Source: Mytilus galloprovincialis
Lineage: Eukaryota; Mollusca; Bivalvia; Mytilida; Mytilidae
DNA length: 64,000 nt
Assembly (NCBI RefSeq): GCF_965363235.1
Contig: NC_134847.1
Location: 52,018,805 to 52,082,804, forward strand
Reading direction: 5' to 3'
Position numbers and translations under genes: made by a program. Positions 1 through 12,900 of the stretch are shown here, piece after piece. Below the pieces are notes generated by a model, which searched no databases, was not told the DNA's origin, and saw only the letters and a program-made list of their open reading frames with translations. Numbering within the stretch: position 1 is the stretch's first letter; each line of letters starts with the position of its first letter.

Positions 1-545
1 ACAGTTAACAGGTCAAAATACGGCATTCAACACCGAGCCCTGGCTCACAACGAACAGTAAGCTATAAACGAACACCGACAAAACTATTGTAAAACCATTC
101 AAACAGGATCAATACAAGTCTAATCTATATAAAAAAAAACGAGAAACACTTATGAACCACACCAACAAACGCCAACCACTGAGTATACGGCTCTTGATTT
201 GGGACACGTGCAAACAAATGCAGCGGGTTTGAACGTTTTATCTGGCGCCAACCCTCAACATAAAATGAAACAGTGGTGTAACAATACGACATAAAAGGAC
301 AGCCTATAAAATATCAATAAAAACAGGCTCAGCTCTGTTTAAAATATACAATAAACTTTGCGATAAAATCAATTTGAAGACAATTTAAAAAATAAAACAA
401 TAACAATCAAAACCAAGGGGTAAACAAAGACTCAAAAACCAAAGGACATTTACATCAACAGTTATAAATAATAATTAAAAAACAACACGAACTCCATCAA
501 AAACCGGGAGTGAAATCAGGTGCTCCGGAAGGGTAAGCATTTCCT
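1..545 (-). repeat. SINE-like and retroelement-flank fragments
   Basis: The first ~200 bases, read in reverse, share several tracts (CAGTAAGCTATAAA, GTAAAACCATTCA, GTGCAAACAAATGCAGC) with the SINE-like copies at 57228-57360 and, inverted, at 7085-7355. The stretch at 480-545 (CACGAACTCCATCAAAAAC, GGTGCTCCGGAAGGGTAAGC) recurs at 4195-4290 and 12370-12470, each time beside a reverse-transcriptase fragment, so it is probably a flank of that retroelement. Old interspersed repeats; no gene seen. Confidence 0.5.
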
Positions 546-555
546 GCAGATGTTG

Positions 556-795
556 TTACGTTAATAAAAAAAAGAAAAAAAAAAAAGAAAAAAGCATTTC
601 CTGCACCGTATATGGCACCCGTCGTGTTATTTCTTTAATCAGCTCATGACGGCGACCGTAAAATTTCTTGAGTGATGACCTTAATTTGATTGATTCATAG
701 CCCTGTCTCAGCAACTTTTGAGAAAGCAGTATTCCTCGTTCAACAAAATCAACGTTCTTTGAGCTAGCCCTAGAGTAACGTATAACAAATAAAAA
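556..795 (-). pseudogene. Penelope-like reverse transcriptase fragment
   Basis: The minus strand encodes a fragment running VIRYSRASSKNVDFVERG, then LLSQKLLRQGYESIKLRSSL and KKFYGRRHELIKE. It aligns by eye with the C-terminal part of the reverse transcriptase at 53.4-54.6 kb ([31 protein letters not shown]). Only the region after the catalytic palm is present, and a T-rich run follows (569-593 on the plus strand). This is a truncated, non-functional retroelement copy. Family membership follows from similarity to the larger copy in this window. Confidence 0.65.
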
Positions 796-1139
796 TGACA
801 AAATGTACAAAGAAATTTGAAAACTAAAGCATGTTGACTCAAATGCAATGATTAACATGTTATTTTCAAATTAACATCAACTTATTATATATGAAACGTA
901 AAGATTAAAACGTTTGTGGTATGCAAGTATTTAAACTGGTAAGAATTCAACAAAAGTTGGTCTAGCTGTTTAGTCATTTTAATAAAAAAAAAAATTAAAT
1001 ACACTGATTGTTAAATTATTCAAATGTGTAACATATAACACATACTCATAGTGAGGTGTGTTTGATTTGAAACTTTGTGCAACGCTTACATCTAAGAACT
1101 ATATTTGTTAAATGTGTATGTTCTTCAATCATATGGTTT
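786..1139. other. no recognisable feature
   Basis: AT-rich sequence without an open frame of note or a repeat that recurs in this window. Confidence 0.4.
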
Positions 1140-1660
1140 TTGTTTAAATTGAAAGTAGCCGCATTCGTGTACTTGCTCAATCTTCTTATATGTTATGTAT
1201 TATTATAAAATACAACATATATTTAAATATTAAGACTCAGCACAAGTGCGGCCACTACATTTCACATCAAAATTGTCTAAAAATAAGCACATGTTTTTCA
1301 TTTGTCATTTCGGGGCCTTTTATAGCCGACAATGCTATATGGGCTTTGCTCGTTGTTGAATGCCCTATGGTGTCCTATAGTTGTTAATTTCTGTGTCATT
1401 TTGTCTTTTGTGGAGAGTTGTTGTCTTATTGGCAATCATACCCTATCTTCTGTTTTATACATATGCTATAAATAACTATTTCAATCTTTGTTCATGCATT
1501 AGTTATAGAAGGACCTAATGCATGTGTATTGCATCGTAAAACAGCCAATACTTATGTTGCAAAAGTATTATTCTTCCCAATAGCTGAAATATTTTATTTC
1601 AACAAGTTATTGAAATGCTATATTTCTTACTCTTTTAACAGTTTTAAAATCATGAAAATA
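1140..1660 (+). mobile_element. decayed MITE copy split by a SINE fragment
   Basis: 1150-1300 and 1500-1655 match, in order and orientation, two parts of the 583-bp TIR element at 19481-20063 (GTTATGTATTAT.ATAAAATACAAC; GTGTATTGCATCGTAAAACAGCCAATA against GTGCATTGTATTGCCAAAAACAACCAATA). Between them lies a SINE-tail segment (about 1308-1455). The terminal repeats seen at 19.5/20.06 kb are not recognisable here, so this is an older, decayed copy with a later insertion. Confidence 0.6.
1308..1455 (+). mobile_element. SINE fragment inserted in the MITE copy
   Basis: Carries the order TTTTATAGCCGACAATGCTA, TTTGCTCGTTGTTGAATGCC, ATAGTTGTTAATTTCTGTGT and TTATTGGCAATCATACCC. This order recurs at 7085-7355 and 43240-43490 and inverted at 49965-50110 and 57228-57360. 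The conserved 3' block (CATTGGCAATCATACC) is the shared tail of this SINE family. Confidence 0.6.
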
Positions 1661-1713
1661 GCCCAATTAATTTTTATCACTGTCACTTACTTAAGTTAGA
1701 TAATCTGTTGTTG

Positions 1714-2040
1714 GACGTTTTATCCCTGAGAGTATCATCAGTAGTTACCACTTCGGTGTTGGCATGAATATCAATTATATGGTCATTTTTATAAATGTCC
1801 TGTTAACAAAACTGAAATTTATCGAAAAACTCAGGATTTTCTTATTCCTGGCAAAGATTACCTTAGTCGTATTGGCACAACTTATTGGAATTTTGTGTTA
1901 TCAATGCTCTTCAACTTTTGACTTGTTTGGCTTTTTAACTATTTTGATCCGAGCGTCACTGGTGAGTCTTTTTGTAGAAGAAACGAACGTCTGGCATATT
2001 ATAGATAATAAACCTGGTACCTTTGATAATTACTTATAAA
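1714..2040 (+). repeat. interspersed repeat, same family as 7970-8360 and 14740-15640
   Basis: Runs from CCTGAGAGTATCATCAGTAG through CACTTCGGTGTTGGCATGAA, CAATGCTCTTCAAC and GAGCGTCACTGGTGAGTCTT to CCTGGTACCTTTGATAATTA. The same order is found at 7970-8360 and, in reverse complement, in the tandem block at 14.7-15.6 kb. The 91-codon open frame here is a by-product of the repeat, not a gene. Confidence 0.7.
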
Positions 2041-4045
2041 CATATCGGCTTCAAATTTGTTGAGACACTTCCTATTTTAGAAGTAGCGTGAAAAGGATGT
2101 GGATACTAAAAACATCCAAAGATCTTTAAGAGTACATAATCTAAGACTCTTTTATCTTGCAATAGTAATAAAATATTTGGCTTTTCTACACTTTAACCAA
2201 GTATTAGCTATTCCAAACTAAATGACAATTGAAGGAGTTGGAATTGTTTCATAAAAAATAATGACCAACGTAGATACAAGGATCTTGTCTTATGGTGGGA
2301 AAATTCTACTTTGATCAATCTCACTCAGCTCCCTACAAAAAATCTCTGAAACAGACATTATCGATATACTTTATTTCTTGACAACATATTGTTACGTTTG
2401 GAGAACGTGCTTTTTCAACAAACAATTGTCATTCTCCTAGGAATCAATTATGTCCCTGTACTTGCCGACTTTTTCTTTCATTCATCTGAGGCTCACTTCT
2501 GATGAACTTCTGAAAAGATGCTTGCCTTCACTTTAACTTTACTTTCCGCTATACAGATTATTTTTTATCACTAAACATTTTGTTGACTATGTTAAACACA
2601 TTCCTCACATCGAACATGAGATGAAGTATACAACAGACACAGTTAACTAAAGTTAAAGTAAAGCTTGCTATCTTTGTTGATTTCTTTAAGTAGTTTAAAA
2701 GTTATGCTGCGACAATTCTACTCTAAATATATGTGCAAATAATATTGAATTTTAATTCAAGAACAAGTCATCTGTTTTTATAGAATATCAAACTCAATGT
2801 CAATGTCAAACTCCCAAACAAATTATGAAAACCAAAAGCTTTTATATTGAGGGGGAAGGTGCTTTACTTTTGGAAAATGATGTTTCGAACTTTCAAAAAG
2901 ATGAAATTCAAACAATCTGAATGACGGATTACTATCCCTGGAACTATGATGCTAAATCCCCTAATGCATAGAAACAATGCTTAGTTAAATCCACCATTTC
3001 TACATGAGAAAATGCATTTACCAAAGTAAGGACTATGGCAGTTGCTTTCCATTTTATTGATGTGTTGTATCTTGTGTTTTGTAAAGAATGGGCGGTTTTA
3101 TTATTTAAAAGTTAAATCATGACCTATGTACATTTAAATACAAAATAAACAACAAAAAAACACCAATGTGTCACGATTTTAATTTATAGTTCATTTTATT
3201 TTGGTTGTAAGATGAACTTTGCATAACATTAATGTATATGCTGAGCGTTCATAACCCATCGTGGTAGTAAACACTTAGTTAAAATTGTGACTGTTTTACA
3301 TGTGTAGTTGTACTTTCAGTCGTGACGTTGTCGTTGAATCTATAAATAAAATATCTAGACAATGGTCTTTATTAATTCATAGTTTTGTACTACCATATGG
3401 GACATTGTCCCCGAGTGTACAGAACTAATTATCAATTTCATTTAAATAGACTTGACAGAATTGTAATTTTAACCGCTTAACTACTAAAATAAAAAATGTA
3501 AAGTAGTGTAAACAGTAATCAATATCATATAGTTTTTTTTGTGCATTTCAGCAGAGCTATATCCACCAACACCAAACAAAAAATGTTTATATAAAAATTT
3601 AAATACTACAGTTAAATATGTAGACCTACTATTTATATTGATACAAGTGAAAGAAGACACTTAATAAAGGTAAGTCATGATTTGTTGAGTATTTATAAAT
3701 GTATGCCGAATAAAAATTCATTTCTTTATAATCATTCTACAATGAGTTTGGAACAAAAAAATAAAATTAAAATATGAACTGTTGATAGCAACATTAGGAA
3801 CAATGAACACACGACGCAAATATAAAGAAATGTAAACGTTAAAATATATTTATAGCTTGAAAATTAGACTGTGTTGTCAAGCATAAACATGCACTATAAA
3901 ACCGAATTTCCTTAGATCTAAACAATCAATTATAACAAATAAAATCACAATCTTCCCTAAATTTAGCACAGCAAAAGTGCCAATTCTAACAAAGCAGATT
4001 ATACAGTATTACCCACTTAATGTTATAAACAATATAGGTTACTCA
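2041..4045. other. no recognisable gene or repeat
   Basis: About 2 kb of AT-rich sequence with no splice-bounded frame I can defend, lying upstream of the first coding exon of the scramblase-like gene. Any promoter or 5' untranslated exon of that gene could lie here, but I see no core promoter motif worth calling. Confidence 0.3.
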
Positions 4046-4049
4046 AACT

Positions 4050-4450
4050 AAAATTTAAAAGAGGGACGAAAGATACCAAAGGGACAGTCAAACTCATAAA
4101 TCTAAAACAAACTGACAACGCCATGGCTAAAAATGAAAAAGACAAACAGAAAAACAATAGTAAACATGACACAACATAGAAAACTAAAGAATAAACAACA
4201 CGAACCCCACCAAAAACTAGGGGTGATCTCAGGTGCTCCGGAAGGGTAAGCAGATCCTGCTCCACATGTGGCACCCGTCGTGTTGCTTATGTGATTACAA
4301 ATTTTAATCCGGTAAATAGTCTAATTCGGTAGGTCACATTCATGAAAGGGAAGGGAATTGTAGTTACGACGTAAGGAACATATCCGATATCATTTGTGAA
4401 ACGGTTATTCCATAACGGTTAACCAACTCGTGATGGCGTTAAAGATGGCG
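4050..4450 (-). pseudogene. retroelement flank plus Penelope-like RT remnant
   Basis: 4195-4290 repeats the flank block seen at 480-610. 4330-4440, read on the minus strand, encodes HHELVNRYGITVSQMISDMF. This matches the RT C-terminal fragments at 556-795 (RRHELIKE) and 12707-12964 (NHELVDRYGVLVSQMIADML). It is a third short remnant of the same retroelement family. Confidence 0.55.
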
Positions 4451-4808
4451 TTAAAGTTAGGTGACCATCAATCAGTCATTCAATCAAAATGAACGTATCA
4501 ACACAGAAGGTTCATACTATGTTTTAACAACTTATTCTAGATATAAACCCGTCCAGTATAGTTACTTCTCGTTTTTAAGTAACTACTTTTGCAACTAGCC
4601 TTTCTGTGTTTCTAACAAATACGAACTAATTTTAATTTTGTATTTAAGCATATGCAAATAAGGTTAATACTTAGGTATGAGTGCAGAACAACTCTTTGAT
4701 ATTTTTAAGATAAGTGAAAGAAATCCTCTTAATATAAAAAAAAAAAAAAAAGTTGCATACGCTATGAATTTATTACTTTGTTACAGTTAATTGGTACGAC
4801 TAATCGGA

Positions 4809-4887
4809 ATGTCGATCAGTCTGCAGAAAACTCCAGAGATAATTCAGCATGTCCAAAGGTTGAATCAAATTAGCATCAAACAAAACT
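4809..4887 (+). CDS. scramblase-like gene, exon 1 (coding start)
   Basis: Starts at an ATG and encodes MSISLQKTPEIIQHVQRL and then NQISIKQN, ending in phase 1 at a GTAAGC donor. An acceptor (TTTGTTACAG) 23 bases upstream of the ATG and an in-frame stop just after it suggest a 5' untranslated exon further upstream. The IIQHVQRLNQISIKQ helix resembles the start of the scramblase domain. Confidence 0.5.
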
Positions 4888-6914
4888 GTAAGCTATTTCT
4901 TGCTCCGGACCTTTTAAATTTTGATTCACAATTTTTCTAAAAAGAGACAAGCAGTAATCATTATGATTTCCTCTTTTCAATTTATAATAATTTTTTTCTC
5001 AATTTGTCGATATTTGAGGAATAAGAAAAATACATAAATAAAAGAATTTAAAGTGCGTTCACAAACGTTACCGTAACTCACAGTTATTTGTCAGAATCAT
5101 ATCATTTAAAAAAAATACAGAATATTCGAGGCGGAAGATGCTTAAAGGAATATCATAGCTTACACAAACTGATAAAATCAAACTTTACCAATCAACAGAA
5201 GCCGTCCACTTGTATGACAGATGATTAAAGTTTCCTTATACTTGCATAATTGGATAAGGACCCCAAAAAATCTATTTATAGATTAATTTAACAATAATAT
5301 GGATCTAGCAGTCAAACTGACTAAAATATTCAAGCGAACTTTTTAATGAATTAACAAAGACGCCATCAAAACTAAGAGGAAAAGATGCCAGAATGATGGT
5401 AACTTCAACTGGAATATATTCGTCTTCATTTTTGAAACCGGTATTTCATTATGTTTAACTAATTCATGAATACGTGCATATAGTTGTCAATGATATGATT
5501 AAATCTTCACTCTTGAATAACTTGTAAACAGCAATGCTTAATCATGAGAATTATGATAGGAAAAAGTTTATAACTTTATTTGTGTTTGGAAAAAAAAGAT
5601 TTTTTGAAAGATATATCATTACCATATCTTATTTGCAGTAGCCTCAGAACATAGTCAGATTCAAGGTATGTCACTTGATTTATTACTTGTATTAATGGTT
5701 TTGACGTGTAGATGCAGTAATTTGCCGTTTTTGAAATCGCATCAATAAATAGAAACGATAAGATAAAATTCAGTAAAAAAGACACAAAATTTAAGGAAGC
5801 GAGATGCTGCTTCCACCAAGAAAATGTATCAATAACAGCACTATTAACACATATAAAGCTGGTAACAATTTCATACGATTAAGCTAGATATAATGTCAGT
5901 GAGACAATTGTAGCATTTGACTGAATGCGGATTATTATTGCAGGTGATGTATTCTTATCTTTAGTCGCTTATACGTTTGACGCAAACAGTCCCTGTCCCA
6001 TTATAAAATGTCCCTTTGCATGTGTATGTTTTCTTGATATCGATTTCAGATACAACTCTCTTCTTAATTTTAGTTATATGTGCTGACTAAAGTCCTAACA
6101 TAATCAATTAAACGGTAGTATAAAGATATCGTTTATCAAGAAAATCAAAAACGTTGTCACTTGGGAAGATATAATAATAATACAAAAAGCATCTCATTCC
6201 AGACAAAAAGGACGACACCAATAGGAGTCTGATTATAGTCTGTTTTGTCGTAGACTTTATTATGAGCTTCTCTTGAAAAAATATAAAACCTTATATGAAA
6301 AGACAGTTATTGCAGTTTTAATTATATAAATTTAAGGTTCATTAGCGTAAAAATTTCGGCAGTATATATTTAGAGGATTGTTGATTATGTAAATCAAAAC
6401 ATAATCAAGCTATAATACGTGTTGTTGATACTTTCAAAGAAAAACAAGGATCTAAATTTAACCTGTTCATAACAAATAAAGGCAAAAGTAGTATACCGGT
6501 GTTCAAAAGTCATAAATCGATTGAAAGAAAACACAAATCCGGGTTAAAAACTAAACGAACTTAATTCATTCAGAACCATAGTTTAACCGTCATTCCTTTC
6601 ATTAAATTTTAAGCGTCACTTGTTTAATTTTTAATTAATATTTACCAGTGGTATATTATAAATAAGATAATACATTCCACTTTTTCTAGGAATTTACACA
6701 ATAGAATACGTTAGTACAGATGAAAAAGAGGCAATCGTTGTTACAGAAACTGAACCCAGTACGTAATAGTCATATGTGTGTAGTTATGTAAAGCAAATCA
6801 ACACAGTTGTAATAAATATAACAGCACACTAACTATGATTGTTAACAGGTGATATATTGACTAAGTCGGCTTTCGACACAAAAAAACGAAGTTTTTACGG
6901 ACAAAAATTTTACA

Positions 6915-6987
<73 letters not shown>

Positions 6988-9900
6988 ACGAACAAATCAC
7001 GCCATAACATTTTGTTTGGTATCTTTTTTTATTTTCTTTGTACATTTAAAATGTAACTAAATTAAAGTTACAATTTTAATGAATTTCATAATTTGATACG
7101 ATTTCTCATTTATTCAGAACCAAGGTATGGTTCATACGTGTTTTTCGTTCTCGTTTTTTTATATAAATTAGACCGTTGGTTTTCGTGTTTGAATGGTTTT
7201 GCACTAGTCATTTGTAGAGCCCTTTATAGCTTGCTGTTCGGTGCGAGTTAATGCTCCGTGTTGAAGGACGTACTTTGAACTTTAATGGTTTATTTTCATA
7301 AATTGTGACTTTAATTGATAGTTGTCTCATTGGCAATCATACCCCATTAGTTTTATATCTATTTGTCAATCGTTAATTAATTAAACAGTAATTTCAAAAG
7401 GCAGAAAATGAATAAATGTTCAACATTTTGGCTGCTGGATCCCAATTATTGTCTCATAGACCTATCATCGTTTGTTTGGGTTGCTCACCCTTTTTTGGTC
7501 AATAAATGGGACTATAAACAATTGTCGTACAAGTGGGAGGTTAACCTAGCTATTAATCTAGTTTCATTCTCTATTTTCTTTGGAAAATTCCTGTACATAG
7601 TCAGCAAAATGACAGATGTTTTTCATTGTTCTGTTGATTTATAAAGTCTACCGTTTGATTCTGTCAGTTTTCATGGACTTTATCCTTTTTGAATTTACCT
7701 TGGAGTTCGTCATTTGTGTTATACTTTTTTACAATTAAAGAATATCTATGTGTAATGATTGTTTCCATGACTATTCATCAAAAGGATATTTGTCACAGTA
7801 ATTCTAGGATGAATTTAGCACATTTTGCCAGTATCTAAAATTAATATTTAGTAAAAAAAATCTATTTATTGTTCTAACTCTGTGTTGATTGCGTTTAATA
7901 TTCATATCTACATGCATTGGTTCAAGAATTGGATAATCTATTATTGTTCACCATTCACTCGTTTAACGCGCGTCTGGTGTACTAAATTATAAACCTAGTA
8001 CCTTTTTTACACCACTGGGTCGATGCATCTTCTGGTGGGGTTTCGTTCCCGAGAGTATCACCAGCCCGTTAGTCAGCACTTCGGTGTTGACATGAATATC
8101 AATTATGTGGTCATTATATAAATTTCCTGTTTACAAAACTTTGAATTTTTCGAAAAACTAAGGATTTCTGATCCCAGGCATAGATTACCTTAGCCGTATG
8201 TGGCACAACTTTTTGGATTTTTGGATCCTCAATGCTCTTCAACTTTGTATTTGTTTGGCTTTATTACTATTTTGATATAAGCGTCACTGATGAGTCTTAT
8301 GTAGACGTAACGCGCGTCTGGCGTACTAAATTATAATTCTGGTACCTTTAATAATTATTCATATGACTTTAAATAACGGAGTTTTTCTTCCATCTTCCAC
8401 TTAGAACTTTTATTATCATACAACTTCTGGTTCAAGATTTTTAAAAGAACACAAAAGAAATGATCAACTGGTATAAAAAGTAAAATCACAAAAGTACTGA
8501 ACCCCGGGGAAAATACTAAACGGAAAGTCCCTAAGTAAATGGCAATATCAAAAGCTCAAACACATCAAACGAATGGATAACAACTGTCATATACATGACT
8601 TGAGCGTACTATACGCGTATGATACATCAATTATTTATCCAAATTATTTTTTAGCTAATGATGTTTTTTTCCTAATGTAGTATTGACCAGACATAATAAT
8701 TATCGGTACTTTGTTTTAGGTAACTATTCACTGACAACAGATAAATGTATTTGTTTAAAAGCTGGTAATGGAATGCTTCTGATTAACGGAGAACGTGAAA
8801 GTCAAAATTGTTTTAGCAATATTCTGACAGTTTTTAGTCCGGCTGGGTTTCAGTTGGGGAGTGTGAGGAGAAGGTAACTTGGCATTATCATTTGTTCACG
8901 TTATCGTTATAGTTTTTTTTCTCTCGATTGAATGGTTTTATATATGTTATTTCGGTGTCTATTACAACTGACTATGCGGTAAAGGCTTTGTTCAGTATTT
9001 TAAGGCCATTTTCATAAGGTGATCTATAGTTATTAATTTCTATGTCATTTGGTCTCAAATGTTAACATGTCTCAATTGGCAATCCTTACACATCTTCTTA
9101 ATTTATATCTAACACTCAATTGGAATCAGTGCTTTAATGTGTTAGTGTTATGTTCGATAATTTTTAGTAAAATATACCAATTTACCTTTTATTTTATTCA
9201 ATATTTGACATTAACAGCAAGAAAAGCAAAACAATAATCGTATGCTGGTGATAGTGCATGTATCAAGCATCGTCCTTAATAACTCTGTTCTAATTATGAT
9301 TTGTTTTCCTACTTCTTTTTATTTAAATTATGGACATTTATCTTTTTATTATTGCGTCTTTTTATTATTTATTTTATCATTCTTTCAATATAATCGATTG
9401 ACTTTTTAAAATTTTTTGTTTATGTTTTTCTGTTTATTTTTACATAGGGGGTTTGATTTGTACTCGCAATATGATATTTTTGACGGCAATATGAAAGAGT
9501 TATTTCACCTCATATCTGACCCTTCCGAAATTGTAATACTGGTAAGTCGATCAAGTAATATGAAATGTAAAGCAACAAATTACAATATTCAAGCCACCAT
9601 TTGCCATTGATTCCCCATAGAGACAACGGAATCCATAGTTTTTAAACTGTGTTTTCAGTTGGTACCAAACACCTTGACTAAAATAAATTTGGCTCGTTTG
9701 ATTTTCATAAAATTTGACAAAATATTAACTTTGACCCTTTGACAAAAATGTAAAAAAAAATTAAAAAACCTTGAACGACACACTTTCTCGGAAAAATGTC
9801 ATTGGATATATAACAGTTTGTCTAATTGAAACTTAATATTTCCTTAACAATACAACGTGATTAAAACCATTATCTGATTTTTACAGAGTTATCTCCCTGT

Positions 9901-12900
9901 ACTATTATGTATCACCTTTTAATATGTTATTAACAGTTGTTTATTACATTTTTCTTTTTTTGTTGTTATGGAAAAAAGATGACAACTTTCTGAATCGATG
10001 AATTGGTGAATACAGTGTATCGTTATATGTAAATACATTCTTCTTTTAAATATCTGTGTGACTTATTTAAGAGTTTTCTTATACACGTACGTTTCCCTCT
10101 GTTTTAGTTTGTAACCCAGATTTTATTTCTCTAAATCGGTTCATGACTTTTGAGCAGCGGTATCCTACTGTTGGCTTTATATTTGTCATCATGATTGTCT
10201 ATTAAGAAAACGAAAAAAGCAACTAAAAAATCGCATGAGCAAAGGAGATAAAATAAAAACATCCAAAAAGACAAATTTGCTGCACCATAAACATATATGA
10301 ATAATTGTTCATGAATTAAAAGATGTGAATATTGATATCTAGAAACAAAAGTTTTCAATATAAAAAAGACCCATCTCTTTTGAAGTAGTAGAATTTCTTA
10401 ATTATATATAAATAAAACTCCATTTTTTTAGACCTATGCCAACAATATAAAAAAAAGCAACTCAATCAGAAATAATTTGGAATCAAGCTCTTATAAAACT
10501 TATCTTACAGAATTATAGCAATGCAATTGTGGCTACAGTCAATCATAACAAGGAAAATGCAACGTTTGATATCAGCTGTAAGTTACTTAAATGATATAAA
10601 TTAATACTAAATAGATACATATATCATAAACCCTGCATTTAATAAGATGATAACTCATAACAGCCATAGACATATTTTCAGTTATCCATGGGTCCGCAAT
10701 TTCACGCTAAAGGTAGATAAACTGTGATAGTATAAGTTGACAATATAGTACCTTAATATTTGAATGTATTTCTCCATATTTGTACATATCTTTTGTATAT
10801 ATTTTTTTGTTATATTTAAGTTAACAATAGTATCTTGCAACACATTGAATCTATGAAATGAGAAGACGGTTCCGTTATGTGCCTACACTTGAAAAGTAGT
10901 TACAAAATAGTAAGCAAAATAATTTAGTCTAACCAAACAAGCTGCAACAAAAAAACGACAAATAACCAGGATGTTTAGTGCTATTGCTTTCATATCTGTG
11001 TTGACTTGTGCTTCAGCTGATAATGAAAATGATATGACAAAAATATAAACACATTTGTTATAATTATAGCACAAGTTTAATAATTGTTTTAATCTCATTA
11101 AATTGACAAAAAACGCAAATAAAAAAAAGTTAAAAAGTCAAAAATAATGTCATGGCAAATAAACCTTAAAACGATCAAAAGACAAAAAACAGTATATAAA
11201 ATACAACATAGAAAACTGGACTGGGTAAAACAAATCCACCAAGACCAAGGGCTATTCAAGGGTAAGCAGATTCTGTTCTACATAAATGATGATCTCACAT
11301 GGCAAGTTTTGCGTTGCACTGCATCTTTCGGTAAATTCTGTGTTACTGTTGTAAAATTAAAAGCCAACATCAAATCGATAAATGCTGTGATTTTTTGTTC
11401 TACTCATAAAACTATCGTAAATGAAAAGTTGCAACTGTGAAGACAGGAAATGAGACATTTAATCTTATAAGTTAATAATTCGACTGTGCTATATTTGTCT
11501 TCTGTCGTAAATTAGTTTAAGGTGCTTGTTGTGATGTTGTGGTTTTCGTGTTGAAATGTACCACTTGTTTATGTATTTCTCTGTCCTTAGTGTTCGTGCA
11601 TTAATTTGCATAGTACATTACAAGTAATGTTGTCATTTTAGCGAGATTTTTAACATTGCAATATAAACGGGAAGTTTGACAAGCCATTAAACCAGGCGCT
11701 ATTTATGATTATTGAGCAGCGGTATACTACTATATCCTTCATAGGCAAGGTTTTAACTATGATTCCTCATAGTATTATAACAGACTACTCTAAGATGAAA
11801 TATTTTGAAATTGACAATCTCACCACTAATTTAATGAAATTCATAATAATGTGGTTGACTTTAGATGCATTTGGCTTTCATTTTTATGTCTTCTTTGGTA
11901 TAAAGCTCATCAGATGTCTCGGTTCTTATAACCTTGGTTTTCAAAAATTCAGCTTTGATCGATCCTTATAAATGTAAAATCAGCTGTGGACGCATGGAAA
12001 TTATAAAGTTTTGTTTTAAAGGTTTTTTAATATTTGATCATTTTTCGATAACGGTTAGAGTAAGATTGGGCCATGATATGTTATTTTTAGAGTCATTTGT
12101 AGATTTGTTGGGTTATTGATTTATGTATATAATGGTCAAAACGAACAAAATAATCTACATTTCCTTTATCTAACTATAAAAATTATTAGATCATTTATGT
12201 TGGAGACAAATAATTCCCTAAGACCTTCATTTTATTATATATTTCACTAAGATAACAGAGGGACATTAAAATCATTCAAACAAAATGACAATGCCGTGCC
12301 AATTGCTTAAAAAATATATACAAACAAGCAAACAAATGAACACAAAACACAACATAAAACTACAGACTAAGCAACACGAACTCCATCAAAAAGTGGGGGT
12401 GATCTCAGGTGCTAAGCTAAGTCTGCATTACACATTTGACACCTGTGGCGCTGCTTTTGTTAAATCACAAAATTACTGAACTTAGAGGAAAATATAATCG
12501 GAAAGTCCATAATTACATGGCATAATCAAATAACAAAACACATCAAGAACTGTCATATTCCTGACTTGATACAGGCATTTTCAAATGTAGAAAATGGTGG
12601 ATTAAACATGGTTTTATTACGCTAACCCTCTCACTTTGATGACAGATAAAAGACATTAAAGTTTAATTTGATAAGTCACATTAATGATAAGGGAATGGGA
12701 TTGTAGTTACGACAACATATCCGCTATCATTTGTGAAACTAATACTCCGTAACGGTCAACCAACTCGTGATTGCGTTTGTAAATTTCACGAAAAGGGTGA
12801 AGTAAGCTTAACAGTTTGAACTCATGGTTTAATAGTTTCCTTGTGATCAGCAACATATTATCAAGGAGGATGTCATGATATAAAATACAAGTTTGGGAAT

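Noticed and set aside
2510..2680. Inverted TTTAACTTTACTTT / AAAGTTAAAGTAAA blocks
   Set aside because: Low-complexity and short; arms do not align well enough to call an element.
6839..7060. Opposed open frames of ~70 codons
   Set aside because: Both run through the (AT)n microsatellite and are simple Tyr-Ile repeats.
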